A DNA stretch of 64,000 bases from Fluviibacter sp964498255 (GTDB lineage Bacteria; Pseudomonadota; Gammaproteobacteria; Burkholderiales; Rhodocyclaceae): positions 62,001-126,000 of the forward strand of contig CAZCGW010000004.1 of the NCBI GenBank assembly GCA_964498255.1, read 5' to 3'. Below are positions 51,228-59,599 of the stretch, one piece after another (the stretch's first letter is position 1; each line of letters begins with the position of its first letter). Made by a program: the position numbers and the translations under genes. Below the pieces are notes generated by a model that was given only the letters and a program-made list of their open reading frames with translations, was not told the origin of the DNA and did no database searches.

Positions 51228-52319
51228 ATGTTTTGCCCGCTCAATCACGCTCGCCAATTGTTTGCTGTTCATGATGCCAAGGCCGGTGGTGGCCTCTCTT
51301 ATCGTGATGCCGGCGTGGACATGGAAGCCGGTGACGAACTGGTCGAGCGCATCAAGCCTATGGCTAAGCGCACCATGCGTGAAGGCGTTATGGCTGGCAT
51401 TGGTGGTTTTGGCGCCATGTTTGAGATTTCCAAAAAATACAAAGAACCAGTGCTGGTATCTGGTACCGATGGCGTAGGCACCAAGCTGCGCCTGGCGTTT
51501 GCCTGGAATCGTCACGACACCATCGGCCAGGATCTGGTTGCCATGAGCGTCAACGACATTCTGGTGCAGGGTGCTGAACCGCTGTTTTTCCTCGATTACT
51601 TTGCCTGTGGCAAGCTGGACGTAGATACCGCTGCGGCCGTAGTGGGCGGGATTGCCAAGGGTTGTGAGCTGGCCGGCGCCGCATTGATCGGCGGTGAAAC
51701 TGCCGAAATGCCGGATATGTACCCGGCTGGTGAATACGATCTGGCGGGCTTTGCTGTTGGCGCAGTTGAGAAGTCACAAATCATTGACGGCAAGAGCATT
51801 AAAGCCGGTGACGTGGTTCTGGGCCTGGCCTCCAGTGGTGCCCATTCGAATGGTTACTCGCTGATCCGTAAGATCATCGAGCGTAGTGGTGCCAAGCCAA
51901 CCGATCTACTGGATGAGCAATCGCTGGGCGATCTGGTTATGGCGCCAACCCGCATTTATGTGAAGTCTGTATTGGCCGCTTTCCAGGCCTTGCCAGGTGC
52001 ACTGAAGGGTTTGGCGCACATTACCGGCGGTGGTATCACTGAAAACGTGCCGCGCATTCTGCAAGCCGGCCTAACAGCAGAGATTCAACGCAACAGCTGG
52101 GAACGCCCGGTCCTCTTCAATTGGCTGCAAGAAGCCGGTGGCGTGGCTGATGACGAAATGCACCGCGTATTCAACTGCGGTATCGGCATGGTGATTGTGG
52201 TTGCCCCTGAAAACGCCGATGCCGTGAGCAAAGTACTCGCCGAACATGGGGAGCAGGTCAGCCGTATTGGCACCATCCGCGCCAGCCAGCCGGGTGAGGC
52301 GCCCACGGTTGTGGTTTAA
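51228..52319 (+). CDS. purM: phosphoribosylformylglycinamidine cyclo-ligase (AIR synthetase)
   Basis: Fifth step of purine synthesis, closing the imidazole ring with ATP. The 363-residue protein has LSYRDAGVDMEAGD near residue 23, IGGFGAMFE, SGTDGVGTKLRLAF, NDILVQGAEPLFFLDY, GGETAEMPDMY and HITGGGITEN. The N-terminus is about 15 residues longer than usual, but the ATG at 51228 has AAGGA 8 bases ahead. A strong terminator follows, placed inside the convergent miaA. Confidence 0.95.
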   Translation: MFCPLNHARQLFAVHDAKAGGGLSYRDAGVDMEAGDELVERIKPMAKRTMREGVMAGIGGFGAMFEISKKYKEPVLVSGTDGVGTKLRLAFAWNRHDTIGQDLVAMSVNDILVQGAEPLFFLDYFACGKLDVDTAAAVVGGIAKGCELAGAALIGGETAEMPDMYPAGEYDLAGFAVGAVEKSQIIDGKSIKAGDVVLGLASSGAHSNGYSLIRKIIERSGAKPTDLLDEQSLGDLVMAPTRIYVKSVLAAFQALPGALKGLAHITGGGITENVPRILQAGLTAEIQRNSWERPVLFNWLQEAGGVADDEMHRVFNCGIGMVIVVAPENADAVSKVLAEHGEQVSRIGTIRASQPGEAPTVVV

Positions 52320-53272
52320 GCCTGTAGAAACTCAGCAACGCGCCGACCTACCAGGTCGGCGTTGCTGTTTTGGAGGCAATCAAAGGCTTCGCAGGCAATC
52401 GAATTGGTCAGCCAGGTAATCTGGCGCTTGGCCAATTGGCGTGTTGCGTAGATGCCGCGTTCTTCAAGTTCTTTAGCCGGTAGTGAGCCTTCGAGCATCT
52501 CCCATGTTTGGCGATAACCGACACAACGCATCGAGGGAAGTTCAGCATTGAGTGTGTATTTGGCGCGGAGTGCTTCGACCTCTTCGACGAAACCTTGTTG
52601 CAGCATGAGCTTAAACCGCAAGGCGATGCGGTCATGTAACCAGGTGCGGTCGCTGGGTAATAGGGCGAGTGATAGAAATCGGTAGGGCGGTGTGGCTTGT
52701 TGCTCTTGCTCGGCATAGAGTGCCGAGGCAGGGCGGCCACTGAGTAAACAGATTTCCAGCGCACGCTGGATGCGTTGGGAATCGTTGGGTGCCAGGCGTG
52801 CAGCGGTGACAGGATCAAGCTTGGACAGTTCTTCGTGAATGGCCGGCCAGCCATGTTGCTTGGCACGTACGTCAATCTCGGCACGGAGTTCCGGGTTGGC
52901 TTGCGGTAGATCAGACAGACCTTCTAGCAAGGCTTTGATGTAGAGCATGGTGCCGCCAACCAGTAGCGGTATGCGACCCCGTGCCGTGCTATCGGCCATG
53001 GCAGCTAGAGCCTCTTCGCGAAAGCGTGCCGCCGAGTAACTCTCTTCCGGGGTGATCACATCGACGAGTGCATGCGGGTAGCGCTTTAGCGTGTCGGCAT
53101 CGGGTTTGGCAGTGCCGATGTTCATGTCCTTGAAGACAAGCGCTGAATCAACGCTGATCAGGTCAATCGGATATTGGTCCGCCAGACGTAATGCCAGGTC
53201 GGTTTTGCCACTGGCTGTAGGGCCAAGCAGCAGAATGGCAGGGGGCAATGCCGCAGATTTATCGGACAACAT
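52316..53272 (-). CDS. miaA: tRNA dimethylallyltransferase
   Basis: Adds the isopentenyl group to A37 of tRNAs reading U-starting codons. The 318-residue protein has the P-loop GPTASGKTDLA, SVDSALVFKDMNIGTAKP, DVITPEESYSAARF, LVGGTMLYIKAL and YATRQLAKRQITWL. It overlaps mutL by one base (the two are adjacent in many bacteria) and its end overlaps purM by 4 bases. Confidence 0.95.
   Translation of the reverse strand: MLSDKSAALPPAILLLGPTASGKTDLALRLADQYPIDLISVDSALVFKDMNIGTAKPDADTLKRYPHALVDVITPEESYSAARFREEALAAMADSTARGRIPLLVGGTMLYIKALLEGLSDLPQANPELRAEIDVRAKQHGWPAIHEELSKLDPVTAARLAPNDSQRIQRALEICLLSGRPASALYAEQEQQATPPYRFLSLALLPSDRTWLHDRIALRFKLMLQQGFVEEVEALRAKYTLNAELPSMRCVGYRQTWEMLEGSLPAKELEERGIYATRQLAKRQITWLTNSIACEAFDCLQNSNADLVGRRVAEFLQA
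52333..52371 (+). terminator. strong hairpin terminator of purM, inside the miaA coding end
   Basis: CAGCAAC (52333-52339) pairs with GTTGCTG (52361-52367) and GCCGACCT (52342-52349) with AGGTCGGC (52353-52360), giving about 15 bp with a 2-base bulge and a 3-base loop, followed by TTTT. It starts 14 bases past the purM stop while also encoding the C-terminal residues of miaA on the other strand. Confidence 0.7.
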
Positions 53273-55059
53273 TAGCGTCCATGCAGAAACAGGGCGTCAA
53301 TCGCCGGTAAGTCCACCAGAATCCAGGTGGGGCGACCGTGGTTGCATTGGTCGGCACGTTCGGTCTCTTCCATTTGACGCAGGAGTGCATTCATTTCGGT
53401 CAGACTCAGACTATGGCGCCCACGAATAGCGGCATGGCAGGCACAGGTGCCGAGCAGGCGTTCCTGCCGTGCAAGAAGGTTAGCCTGAGCTGGCGAATCT
53501 TGCAGAGTATGGAGCAGTTCTTTGAGCAGTGTTTCGGCATCAACACGGCCCAGACCAGCGGGTACCTGGCGCACAACCAGTGTGTTGGGGCCAGCTTCGG
53601 AGATTTCGAGCCCCAATGCTGCAAACTCACTTTGGTGCTCGTGATAGGTGGCAACAGCTAGGTCATCCAGAGCAACTGCCATAGGAATCAGCAGTGGCTG
53701 ACGTGGTGGCTGGCTTAAGTTACAGGCGGTTTTGAGTTTCTCGTACAGTACGCGTTCATGCGCGGCGTGCTGGTCGATGAGGATCATGCCTTGTGCGTTT
53801 TGCGCGACGATGTAGCGGTCGTGCAGTTGGCCGATGGCATACCCCAAAGGCGGAATTTCCGAAGGTGCAGTGTTGAGCGCCGAACCGGGCAATGAGTTAG
53901 CGGTGGGGGTATATGCCTGCATGGCTGCTGCATGATGTGCCGGCGTGCCAGTACTCTGAGTCTCGGTGTAAAAGCTTCGGGCTTGCGCCAGACCAAGTCC
54001 CTGTTGCTGCATGGTGGGCGCGTAGGTGCTGGCTACACGATCCAGCGTAATGGGCGGCGCGGTCTCGGTGCTGGCAGCTAATAGCTGTTTTAGGGCGTGG
54101 TAAATAAACTGATGCACGGCGCGGCTATCGCGGAAGCGTACTTCGGTTTTAGCGGGGTGGACGTTCACATCGACTAGTGCCGGATCAATACTCAGAAATA
54201 GGCAGCAACCCGGTTGGCGGCTACCATGCAGCTGATCGCGATAGGCTTCACGGATAGCGTGTTGAATTACCTTGTCGCGTACGTAGCGGCCATTGACGAA
54301 AGTGTTTTGTGCTTCCCGGTCAGACAGAATCGCAGTGGGAATCATGGCCCAGCCATTCAGTTGCAGCAGATCATTGCCGATGTCTATGGCGCGGCAAGCC
54401 TTGAGGAAGGCGTCCCCCAGCACCTGGCGGATTCGTCCCTCAGCGTTATCGGCTGGCCAGTGATGGCTTTCTTTGCCATCTCGACTGATGGTGAAGCTGA
54501 TTTCCGGGTGGGCGAGGGCCTGGCGACGAATGGTCTCCATGCAGTGCGCCTGTTCGGTGCTGGCGCTTTTAAGAAACTTGCGGCGTGCGGGCGTATTGAA
54601 ATACAGGTCACGCATTTCTACGACAGTACCTGCCGGTAGGGCATCGGGCGTCAATTCACCATCGGCACTGATGCGCCAGGCATGATCAGCCGTTGGCGTA
54701 CAGCTGACCAGCGAAAGACGGGAAACACTGGCGATCGCCGCCAGGGCTTCGCCCCGGAAGCCCATGGTGCTGACCCGTTCAAGGTCGTCTAGAGAGCGAA
54801 TTTTGGAGGTGGCGTGGCGGGTGAGCGCCAGACCCAATTGGCTTTGATCAATGCCGCAACCGTTGTCGCCAATACGGATCAGGCGCATGCCGCCTTCTTC
54901 CAGATCAATGCGGATGCGGTTGCTGCCGGCATCTATGGCATTTTCCAGGAGCTCTTTAAGTACCGATGCCGGGCGTTCGACCACTTCTCCGGCGGCTATC
55001 TGGCTAATCAGATGGTCGGGCAGGGCACGAATGACAGGTTGGTGGTTAGAAGCGCTCAT
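53272..55059 (-). CDS. mutL: DNA mismatch repair protein MutL (endonuclease-type)
   Basis: A 595-residue GHKL ATPase of mismatch repair. N-terminal motifs are ELLENAIDAGS, IGDNGCGI, ATSKI and TMGFRGEALAAIASV. The C-terminal half carries DQHA-x2-E-x4-E (Asp429 to Glu440) and ACHAAIRG, the zinc-endonuclease motifs found in MutL of bacteria without MutH; the enterobacterial protein lacks them. The start MSASNHQPVIRAL at 55059 is the family N-terminus; the frame opens 47 codons further up. miaA follows with a 1-base overlap. Confidence 0.95.
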   Translation of the reverse strand: MSASNHQPVIRALPDHLISQIAAGEVVERPASVLKELLENAIDAGSNRIRIDLEEGGMRLIRIGDNGCGIDQSQLGLALTRHATSKIRSLDDLERVSTMGFRGEALAAIASVSRLSLVSCTPTADHAWRISADGELTPDALPAGTVVEMRDLYFNTPARRKFLKSASTEQAHCMETIRRQALAHPEISFTISRDGKESHHWPADNAEGRIRQVLGDAFLKACRAIDIGNDLLQLNGWAMIPTAILSDREAQNTFVNGRYVRDKVIQHAIREAYRDQLHGSRQPGCCLFLSIDPALVDVNVHPAKTEVRFRDSRAVHQFIYHALKQLLAASTETAPPITLDRVASTYAPTMQQQGLGLAQARSFYTETQSTGTPAHHAAAMQAYTPTANSLPGSALNTAPSEIPPLGYAIGQLHDRYIVAQNAQGMILIDQHAAHERVLYEKLKTACNLSQPPRQPLLIPMAVALDDLAVATYHEHQSEFAALGLEISEAGPNTLVVRQVPAGLGRVDAETLLKELLHTLQDSPAQANLLARQERLLGTCACHAAIRGRHSLSLTEMNALLRQMEETERADQCNHGRPTWILVDLPAIDALFLHGR

Positions 55060-55128
55060 CAACGGGATTATAGTGGGATCAGCTAAAATAGCGGCCTTAG
55101 TTCTTTGACCAATAGAAATGACCCCGCT

Positions 55129-55770
55129 ATGGAATGGCTTGCATCCTTTACCGACCTTGTCTTGCATCTGGATAAACACCTGGTGTTTTTTGTCCAGCAA
55201 TATGGCGATTGGGTCTATGCCTTGCTGTTTGCGATCATTTTTACCGAAACCGGGGTTGTGGTTGCGCCATTTCTGCCGGGGGATTCCCTGTTGTTTGTGG
55301 CTGGGGCCTTGTGCGTTACGGAAGGCATGAGCCTGCCACTGTTAATGGTCTTGCTGGTCGTGGCGGCTATTCTGGGTGATGCAGTGAATTATTCGGTGGG
55401 CCGCTGGTTTGGCGTGGCGTTGATGACGCGTACACGTCTGATCAGCCCGGAAAAGATCAAATACACGCAGGACTTCTTCGAGAAGCATGGCCCTAAAACG
55501 ATTGTGATTGCCCGCTTTTTGCCGATCGTCCGCACCATGGCACCTTTTGTGGCCGGTTTTAGCGGCATGCAGGCCAAGCGCTTTCTGACCTACAACGTTT
55601 CGGGCGGGGTGTTGTGGGTAGTGTCACTGACGCTGGCGGGTTATCTCTTCGGGAACATTCCGTTCATCAAGAACAATTTGACGGCAGTGATTCTGGTCAT
55701 CATTTTTGTATCCATTCTGCCCGGCATTATTGCCGTATTGAAAGCGCGTGCAGCAGGTTTGAAGAACTAA
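55129..55770 (+). CDS. DedA-family membrane protein
   Basis: A 213-residue member of the DedA/SNARE-associated family, now linked to undecaprenyl-phosphate or phospholipid flipping and membrane homeostasis. It shows FTETGVVVAPFLPGDSLLF, GDAVNYSVGRWFG, FFEKHGPKTIVIARFLPIVRTMAPFVAG (segments cut at the motif limits) and a C-terminal membrane stretch. The ATG at 55129 is chosen over a TTG at 55105. Its stop overlaps the purN start (TAATG). Confidence 0.9.
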   Translation: MEWLASFTDLVLHLDKHLVFFVQQYGDWVYALLFAIIFTETGVVVAPFLPGDSLLFVAGALCVTEGMSLPLLMVLLVVAAILGDAVNYSVGRWFGVALMTRTRLISPEKIKYTQDFFEKHGPKTIVIARFLPIVRTMAPFVAGFSGMQAKRFLTYNVSGGVLWVVSLTLAGYLFGNIPFIKNNLTAVILVIIFVSILPGIIAVLKARAAGLKN

Positions 55771-56432
55771 TGTCCGTGATGCGTAAAACCCGCTGTGTCG
55801 TTCTGATTTCAGGACGTGGCACCAACCTTTCGGCGATTCTGAAAGCTGCTGCTGCGCCAGACTATCCGGCTGAAATGGTTGCCGTGATCAGTAATAAAGC
55901 GGATGCCACAGGGTTGCAGTTGGCTCAAGAAGCCAACGTTGCTACAGAGGTTGTTCCTTCAATGGGTGTAACCGATCGGGACATGTATGACCAGGCGCTG
56001 TTGGCTGCCATAGACTGCCATGAACCGGATCTCGTTATTCTGGCGGGGTTTATGCGTATTCTGACGCCAGACTTTGTGTCTCATTACGCTGGTCGCATGA
56101 TTAACATCCATCCGTCTTTGTTGCCATCGTTTACCGGTATGCATACCCACCAGCGGGCGATAGATGCCGGGGTGCATGTGCATGGCTGCACGGTACATTT
56201 TGTGACGGCAGAGCTAGATCATGGGCCAATGATTGCCCAGGCTGCCGTGCCTGTTTACGCAGACGACGATGCCGTCAAGCTCGCAGCGCGTGTGTTGAAA
56301 GAAGAGCATCGTATTTATCCGGCAGCTGTTCGCTGGTTTGCCGAGGGTCGGCTCAAAGTAATGGGACAGCGCGTGTTGCTATCGAATGAGCCTGTGACAC
56401 CTAATGTACTGATTGTGCCCAGTTTGGGCTGA
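55770..56432 (+). CDS. purN: phosphoribosylglycinamide formyltransferase 1
   Basis: Third step of purine synthesis with 10-formyl-tetrahydrofolate. The 220-residue protein has the P-loop-like SGRGTNLSAIL, LAGFMRILTPDFV, the catalytic NIHPSLLPSF with Asn and His, and the aspartate in ELDHGPMI. It begins on the last base of the DedA stop. A much longer open frame upstream overlaps DedA and is ignored. It is followed 8 bases later by an RNA methyltransferase gene. Confidence 0.95.
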   Translation: MSVMRKTRCVVLISGRGTNLSAILKAAAAPDYPAEMVAVISNKADATGLQLAQEANVATEVVPSMGVTDRDMYDQALLAAIDCHEPDLVILAGFMRILTPDFVSHYAGRMINIHPSLLPSFTGMHTHQRAIDAGVHVHGCTVHFVTAELDHGPMIAQAAVPVYADDDAVKLAARVLKEEHRIYPAAVRWFAEGRLKVMGQRVLLSNEPVTPNVLIVPSLG

Positions 56433-56440
56433 AAGAATTT

Positions 56441-57820
56441 ATGAGCAAGAAAAAACCTGCGCCTTCACGCAAACCCACATCGGCTAAGCCATCGTCTACA
56501 GAGTTGAAATCACCTGCTGAACTGGCACTGCCCCGTCCTTTTGTGGCCCAGGCGATTAGCCTGATGGCAGAGGTGCTCAAGTTCGAGCGTCCGGCTGACA
56601 GCGTGCTTTCCTATCATTTCAAGAATCATCGCGAAATGGGGCATGCGGATCGTGGCCGCATCGCCGAATTGGTTTATGGCATTTTGCGACATCTGCGTAG
56701 TCTGCGCGATGTGGTGGCACGCTCGGAACCACCAAGTCCGAGCGAAGCACGTTATCTCGTGCTGGCGGCTTTGGTGCGTTTGCAGGCTAAAAATCTGCGT
56801 GAGATCGAGCACCTGATTAAAGGTGAAGATACCGAATGGTTTGGTCGCTTAAAAGCCGCCGGGCAGGAAAAGGGCTCGGCAGCTGTACGCCACGAGTTTC
56901 CGGATTGGCTGGAAACGGCTTTATCAGCAATGCCTGCCGATGAACTGGATGCACTGGCGCGTTCGCTACTGGTATCGGCACCACTGGATTTACGGATTAA
57001 TCCATTGCATGCGCGTCGTCCGGAGATCTTAGCGCAGCTGGAAAAGCATGGTATTGCTGCCAAAGAAACGCCTTACTCCCCATGGGGTATGCGTCTGGAA
57101 GGCAAACCGGCTATTCAGCGTCACCCAGCCTTTGTGAAGGGTGATATGGAAGTGCAGGACGAGGGTAGCCAGCTGTTGGCTGCACTGGTTGCTCCCAAGC
57201 GTGGCGAGATGGTGCTGGACTTCTGTGCGGGCGCTGGTGGCAAGACCTTGCTGATGGGCGCACTGATGAAAAATACTGGCCGACTCTACGCGGCCGATGT
57301 GTCTGAAAAGCGTCTGGCTAAGCTGGGGCCACGTGTGGCACGTTCAGGATTGTCTAACGTTCAAACCATTCGTTTGGCACATGAGCGTGATGATCGTATT
57401 AAGCGCTTGGCCGGTAAGTTTGACCGCGTGCTGGTGGATGCGCCATGTTCGGGCACGGGTACGCTACGCCGTAACCCGGATCTCAAGTGGCGTCAGGGTG
57501 AAGCGCAGATTGCAGAATTGACTGAGCTTCAGGCAAAGATTCTTGAAGCCGCCGCGCCTCTGGTTCGCCCGGGTGGTGTGCTGGTTTATGCAACTTGTAG
57601 CTTGTTGCCACAGGAAAACACGCTGATCCAGCAGGCCTTTACAGAAGCCCATCCAGAATTCGAGGTGTTGGATCCTGTAACTCAGTTGTCAGCGGTAGGT
57701 ATCGAGTTGCCTTCTGATGCTTTAATTGCAGGTCCGACAGCGTTGCCAGGCCTGCAGCTGTTGCCGCATCGCCACGGCACCGATGGTTTCTTCGCGGCGA
57801 TTTGGCGCAAGAAGATCTAA
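56441..57820 (+). CDS. RsmB/NOP-family RNA (cytosine-5) methyltransferase
   Basis: A 459-residue SAM-dependent RNA methyltransferase with a Lys/Pro-rich leader, an N-terminal NusB-like helical domain (about residues 35-130) and a C-terminal Rossmann catalytic domain. Motifs are DFCAGAGGKTLLMGAL (AdoMet), DAPCSGTGTLRRNPDLKW (Cys in motif IV) and YATCSLLPQEN (second Cys, motif VI). It resembles RsmB but is a paralogue-type member, so the target base is not assured. It stops immediately before the convergent peroxidase-like gene. Confidence 0.9.
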   Translation: MSKKKPAPSRKPTSAKPSSTELKSPAELALPRPFVAQAISLMAEVLKFERPADSVLSYHFKNHREMGHADRGRIAELVYGILRHLRSLRDVVARSEPPSPSEARYLVLAALVRLQAKNLREIEHLIKGEDTEWFGRLKAAGQEKGSAAVRHEFPDWLETALSAMPADELDALARSLLVSAPLDLRINPLHARRPEILAQLEKHGIAAKETPYSPWGMRLEGKPAIQRHPAFVKGDMEVQDEGSQLLAALVAPKRGEMVLDFCAGAGGKTLLMGALMKNTGRLYAADVSEKRLAKLGPRVARSGLSNVQTIRLAHERDDRIKRLAGKFDRVLVDAPCSGTGTLRRNPDLKWRQGEAQIAELTELQAKILEAAAPLVRPGGVLVYATCSLLPQENTLIQQAFTEAHPEFEVLDPVTQLSAVGIELPSDALIAGPTALPGLQLLPHRHGTDGFFAAIWRKKI

Positions 57821-58168
57821 TTACTGGCCGCCGAATTCTTCGAAGGCACGCATCGTCTCTCCCGCATACATCAGCGATGGGCCGCCGCCCATCATGACGG
57901 CTACGGCCAGCATTTCAGCAAGTTCGGCTTTCGTCGTGCCGAGTTTGATCAGGGCCTGTGTGTGAAAGCCGATGCAACCATCGCAGCGAGCGGCAACACC
58001 GATGGCTAGAGCGATAAGCTCCTTTGTCTTGGCATCCAGTGCGCCATCTTTCATTGAGGCCTGATGGAGTGCACTAAAACCGGCCTGAACTTCGGGAACC
58101 TGGGCTCGGAATTGCGCCAGACCTTTGCTCAGATCTTGAGTCACCGTTTTGAAAGATTTGCCAGACAT
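57821..58168 (-). CDS. carboxymuconolactone decarboxylase (AhpD-like) family protein
   Basis: A 115-residue all-helical protein with the AhpD core CxxC-xxxH seen in ARCDGCIGFHTQALIKLG near residue 61, followed by EMLAVAVMMGGGPSLMYAGE. Redox-active CMD proteins act as alkylhydroperoxidase or disulfide-reductase partners; the paired cysteines suggest the redox kind, not true lactone decarboxylase. It is divergent from the YgaP-like gene with an AT-rich shared promoter region. Confidence 0.88.
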   Translation of the reverse strand: MSGKSFKTVTQDLSKGLAQFRAQVPEVQAGFSALHQASMKDGALDAKTKELIALAIGVAARCDGCIGFHTQALIKLGTTKAELAEMLAVAVMMGGGPSLMYAGETMRAFEEFGGQ

Positions 58169-58196
58169 GCTCTTCTCCTTAGGGATTATGTTACTA

Positions 58197-58227
58197 GCGT
58201 TTAAATATATAATTACATATAATATAC
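58197..58227. promoter_or_regulatory. AT-rich operator-like element between the AhpD-like and YgaP-like genes
   Basis: The stretch is almost pure A/T in a window of average GC about 55%. Read on the minus strand it begins GTATATTATAT and continues g-TA-atta-TATAT-ttaaac. Eleven bases (ATATAATATAC at 58217-58227) recur exactly at 60057-60067, and aligned neighbours extend the match. It may combine an operator with the -10 regions of two divergent genes. Confidence 0.5.
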
Positions 58228-58270
58228 GCCCGTGGTATAAATGTCACGTTAGTTCAACAGGAGAAGCAAA

Positions 58271-58501
58271 ATGACACAAAACGTTGGTGGTCTGGATCGC
58301 GTTCTGCGCGTAGTGGTTGGCTTGGTGCTGATCGGTTTGGCGGCAACAGAGACAATCCCGGCATGGGGCTACATCGGTGTCGTGCCTTTGCTGACGGGCC
58401 TGTTCCGCTATTGCCCGGCTTATAGCATTTTTGGTTGCAAAACCGGTGGCGGTAGCTGCGGTACCGGTTGCGGCACAGGTTGTAAGACCGACTGCAAATA
58501 A
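58271..58501 (+). CDS. YgaP-transmembrane (DUF2892) protein with Cys-rich tail
   Basis: A 76-residue inner-membrane protein. Residues 1-52 match the DUF2892/YgaP C-terminal membrane module (NVGGLDRVLRVVVGLVLIGL, GVVPLLTGLFRYCPAYSIFG). Residues 53-76 add a Gly/Thr tail with five cysteines (CKTGGGSC, GTGCGTGCKTDC), metallothionein-like in spacing. A GGAG ribosome site lies 8 bases ahead. In E. coli YgaP this membrane module is fused to a rhodanese, here absent. Confidence 0.85.
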   Translation: MTQNVGGLDRVLRVVVGLVLIGLAATETIPAWGYIGVVPLLTGLFRYCPAYSIFGCKTGGGSCGTGCGTGCKTDCK

Positions 58502-58507
58502 TCCGCG

Positions 58508-59599
58508 TTAGCGGGGCGCAAGGAGTTGCGCTAAAGCCCACTCGATGTGCGTTTTTACGAGCGCACTCGCGTGGGTTTTTTTCTGGTTCAGGGCGTTGAT
58601 GATCGTTTCGCTTGGCGGGGCGTTGCCAAGGGCAATGCTGATGTTCCGCTGCCATTGTTCATAGCCAATGCGCCGTATAGGACTACCCGCCATTTTGCTG
58701 AGAAATTCGTTTTCGTCCCAGCTAAAAAGTTCTAGCAGCGTTGCGTTATCAAGGTTGTGTCGGGGCGCGAATTCCTTATCGCCCTCTGGCGTAAAGCGAT
58801 TCCAGGGGCAAACCAGCTGGCAGTCATCGCACCCGTAAATCCGGTTGCCCATGGCTTTGCGAAATTCTTCAGGAATTTCGCCTTTGTGTTCGATCGTCAG
58901 GTAACTGATGCAGCGACGCGCATCAACCTTGTAAGCGGAAGTAATGGCGCCTGTCGGACAACTATCGATGCATCGCGTGCAGTCTCCGCAATGCGATTCA
59001 ATCGGCGGGTCTGCCTCTAAAGGCAGATCGCAGATCAGTTCTCCAAGAAAGTAACAGGAGCCATTTCTATCGAGGGAGAGGGTATGTTTGCCTTTCCAAC
59101 CCAGACCCGATTGAGAGGCCAGTGCTACTTCCATGACTGGGGCGGAATCGGTAAAGGCGCGGTAATTGAAAGGGCCCAAGCACGCTGTCAGTTTGTCAGC
59201 TAGCCGTTGTAACCGGTTACGAATGACCTTGTGATAATCGCGGCCTAGTGCGTATCGCGAAACATAGGCAGCGTCAGGCTTTGCGAGTTGCGTTTCTGCG
59301 TTGGTTGCAGTTTCCGGCCAGTAGGGTAGGCGAACACTAATGATGCTGAGTGCGCCGGGAAATAATTTGGTGGGGTTTTGGCGTAGCTCTGCATGACGCG
59401 CCATGTAGTCCATCGTGCCATGGCGGCCTTGTGCAAGCCAATCGTTAAGGGCTTGGCGATCATCTTCAGGTACGGTGGCAGGGCCAACCCGGACACCGCT
59501 AAAGCCAAGATCAGCTGCAATCTGCGCGATCAACTGTCGGCGCTGTTGAGGATCAGGCAAAGCGGGCACGCCATTGGAGCCAGAGTGCATTAGCTTCAT
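58508..59599 (-). CDS. queG: epoxyqueuosine reductase
   Basis: Cobalamin- and iron-sulfur-dependent last step of queuosine synthesis in tRNA. The 363-residue protein has the N-terminal cobalamin-binding part (RYALGRDYHKVIRNRLQRLA, AFTDSAPVMEVALA) and two 4Fe-4S clusters (HCGDCTRCIDSCPTGAI and CDDCQLVCPWNRF). The start at 59599 overlaps wbuC by 47 bases; an in-frame GTG at 59569 would shorten this overlap and is possible. A stop-to-stop gap of 6 bases separates it from the YgaP-like gene. Confidence 0.92.
   Translation of the reverse strand: MKLMHSGSNGVPALPDPQQRRQLIAQIAADLGFSGVRVGPATVPEDDRQALNDWLAQGRHGTMDYMARHAELRQNPTKLFPGALSIISVRLPYWPETATNAETQLAKPDAAYVSRYALGRDYHKVIRNRLQRLADKLTACLGPFNYRAFTDSAPVMEVALASQSGLGWKGKHTLSLDRNGSCYFLGELICDLPLEADPPIESHCGDCTRCIDSCPTGAITSAYKVDARRCISYLTIEHKGEIPEEFRKAMGNRIYGCDDCQLVCPWNRFTPEGDKEFAPRHNLDNATLLELFSWDENEFLSKMAGSPIRRIGYEQWQRNISIALGNAPPSETIINALNQKKTHASALVKTHIEWALAQLLAPR

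Noticed and set aside
51093..51515. N-terminal extension of hda by over 140 codons
   Set aside because: The extension runs antisense through the start of purM and has no Hda similarity; the ATG at 51080 has a ribosome site and the clamp-binding N-terminus.
58254..58655. A 133-codon minus-strand frame over the YgaP-like gene
   Set aside because: Low-complexity, overlaps a gene with a clear DUF2892 domain and ribosome site, and the end of queG.
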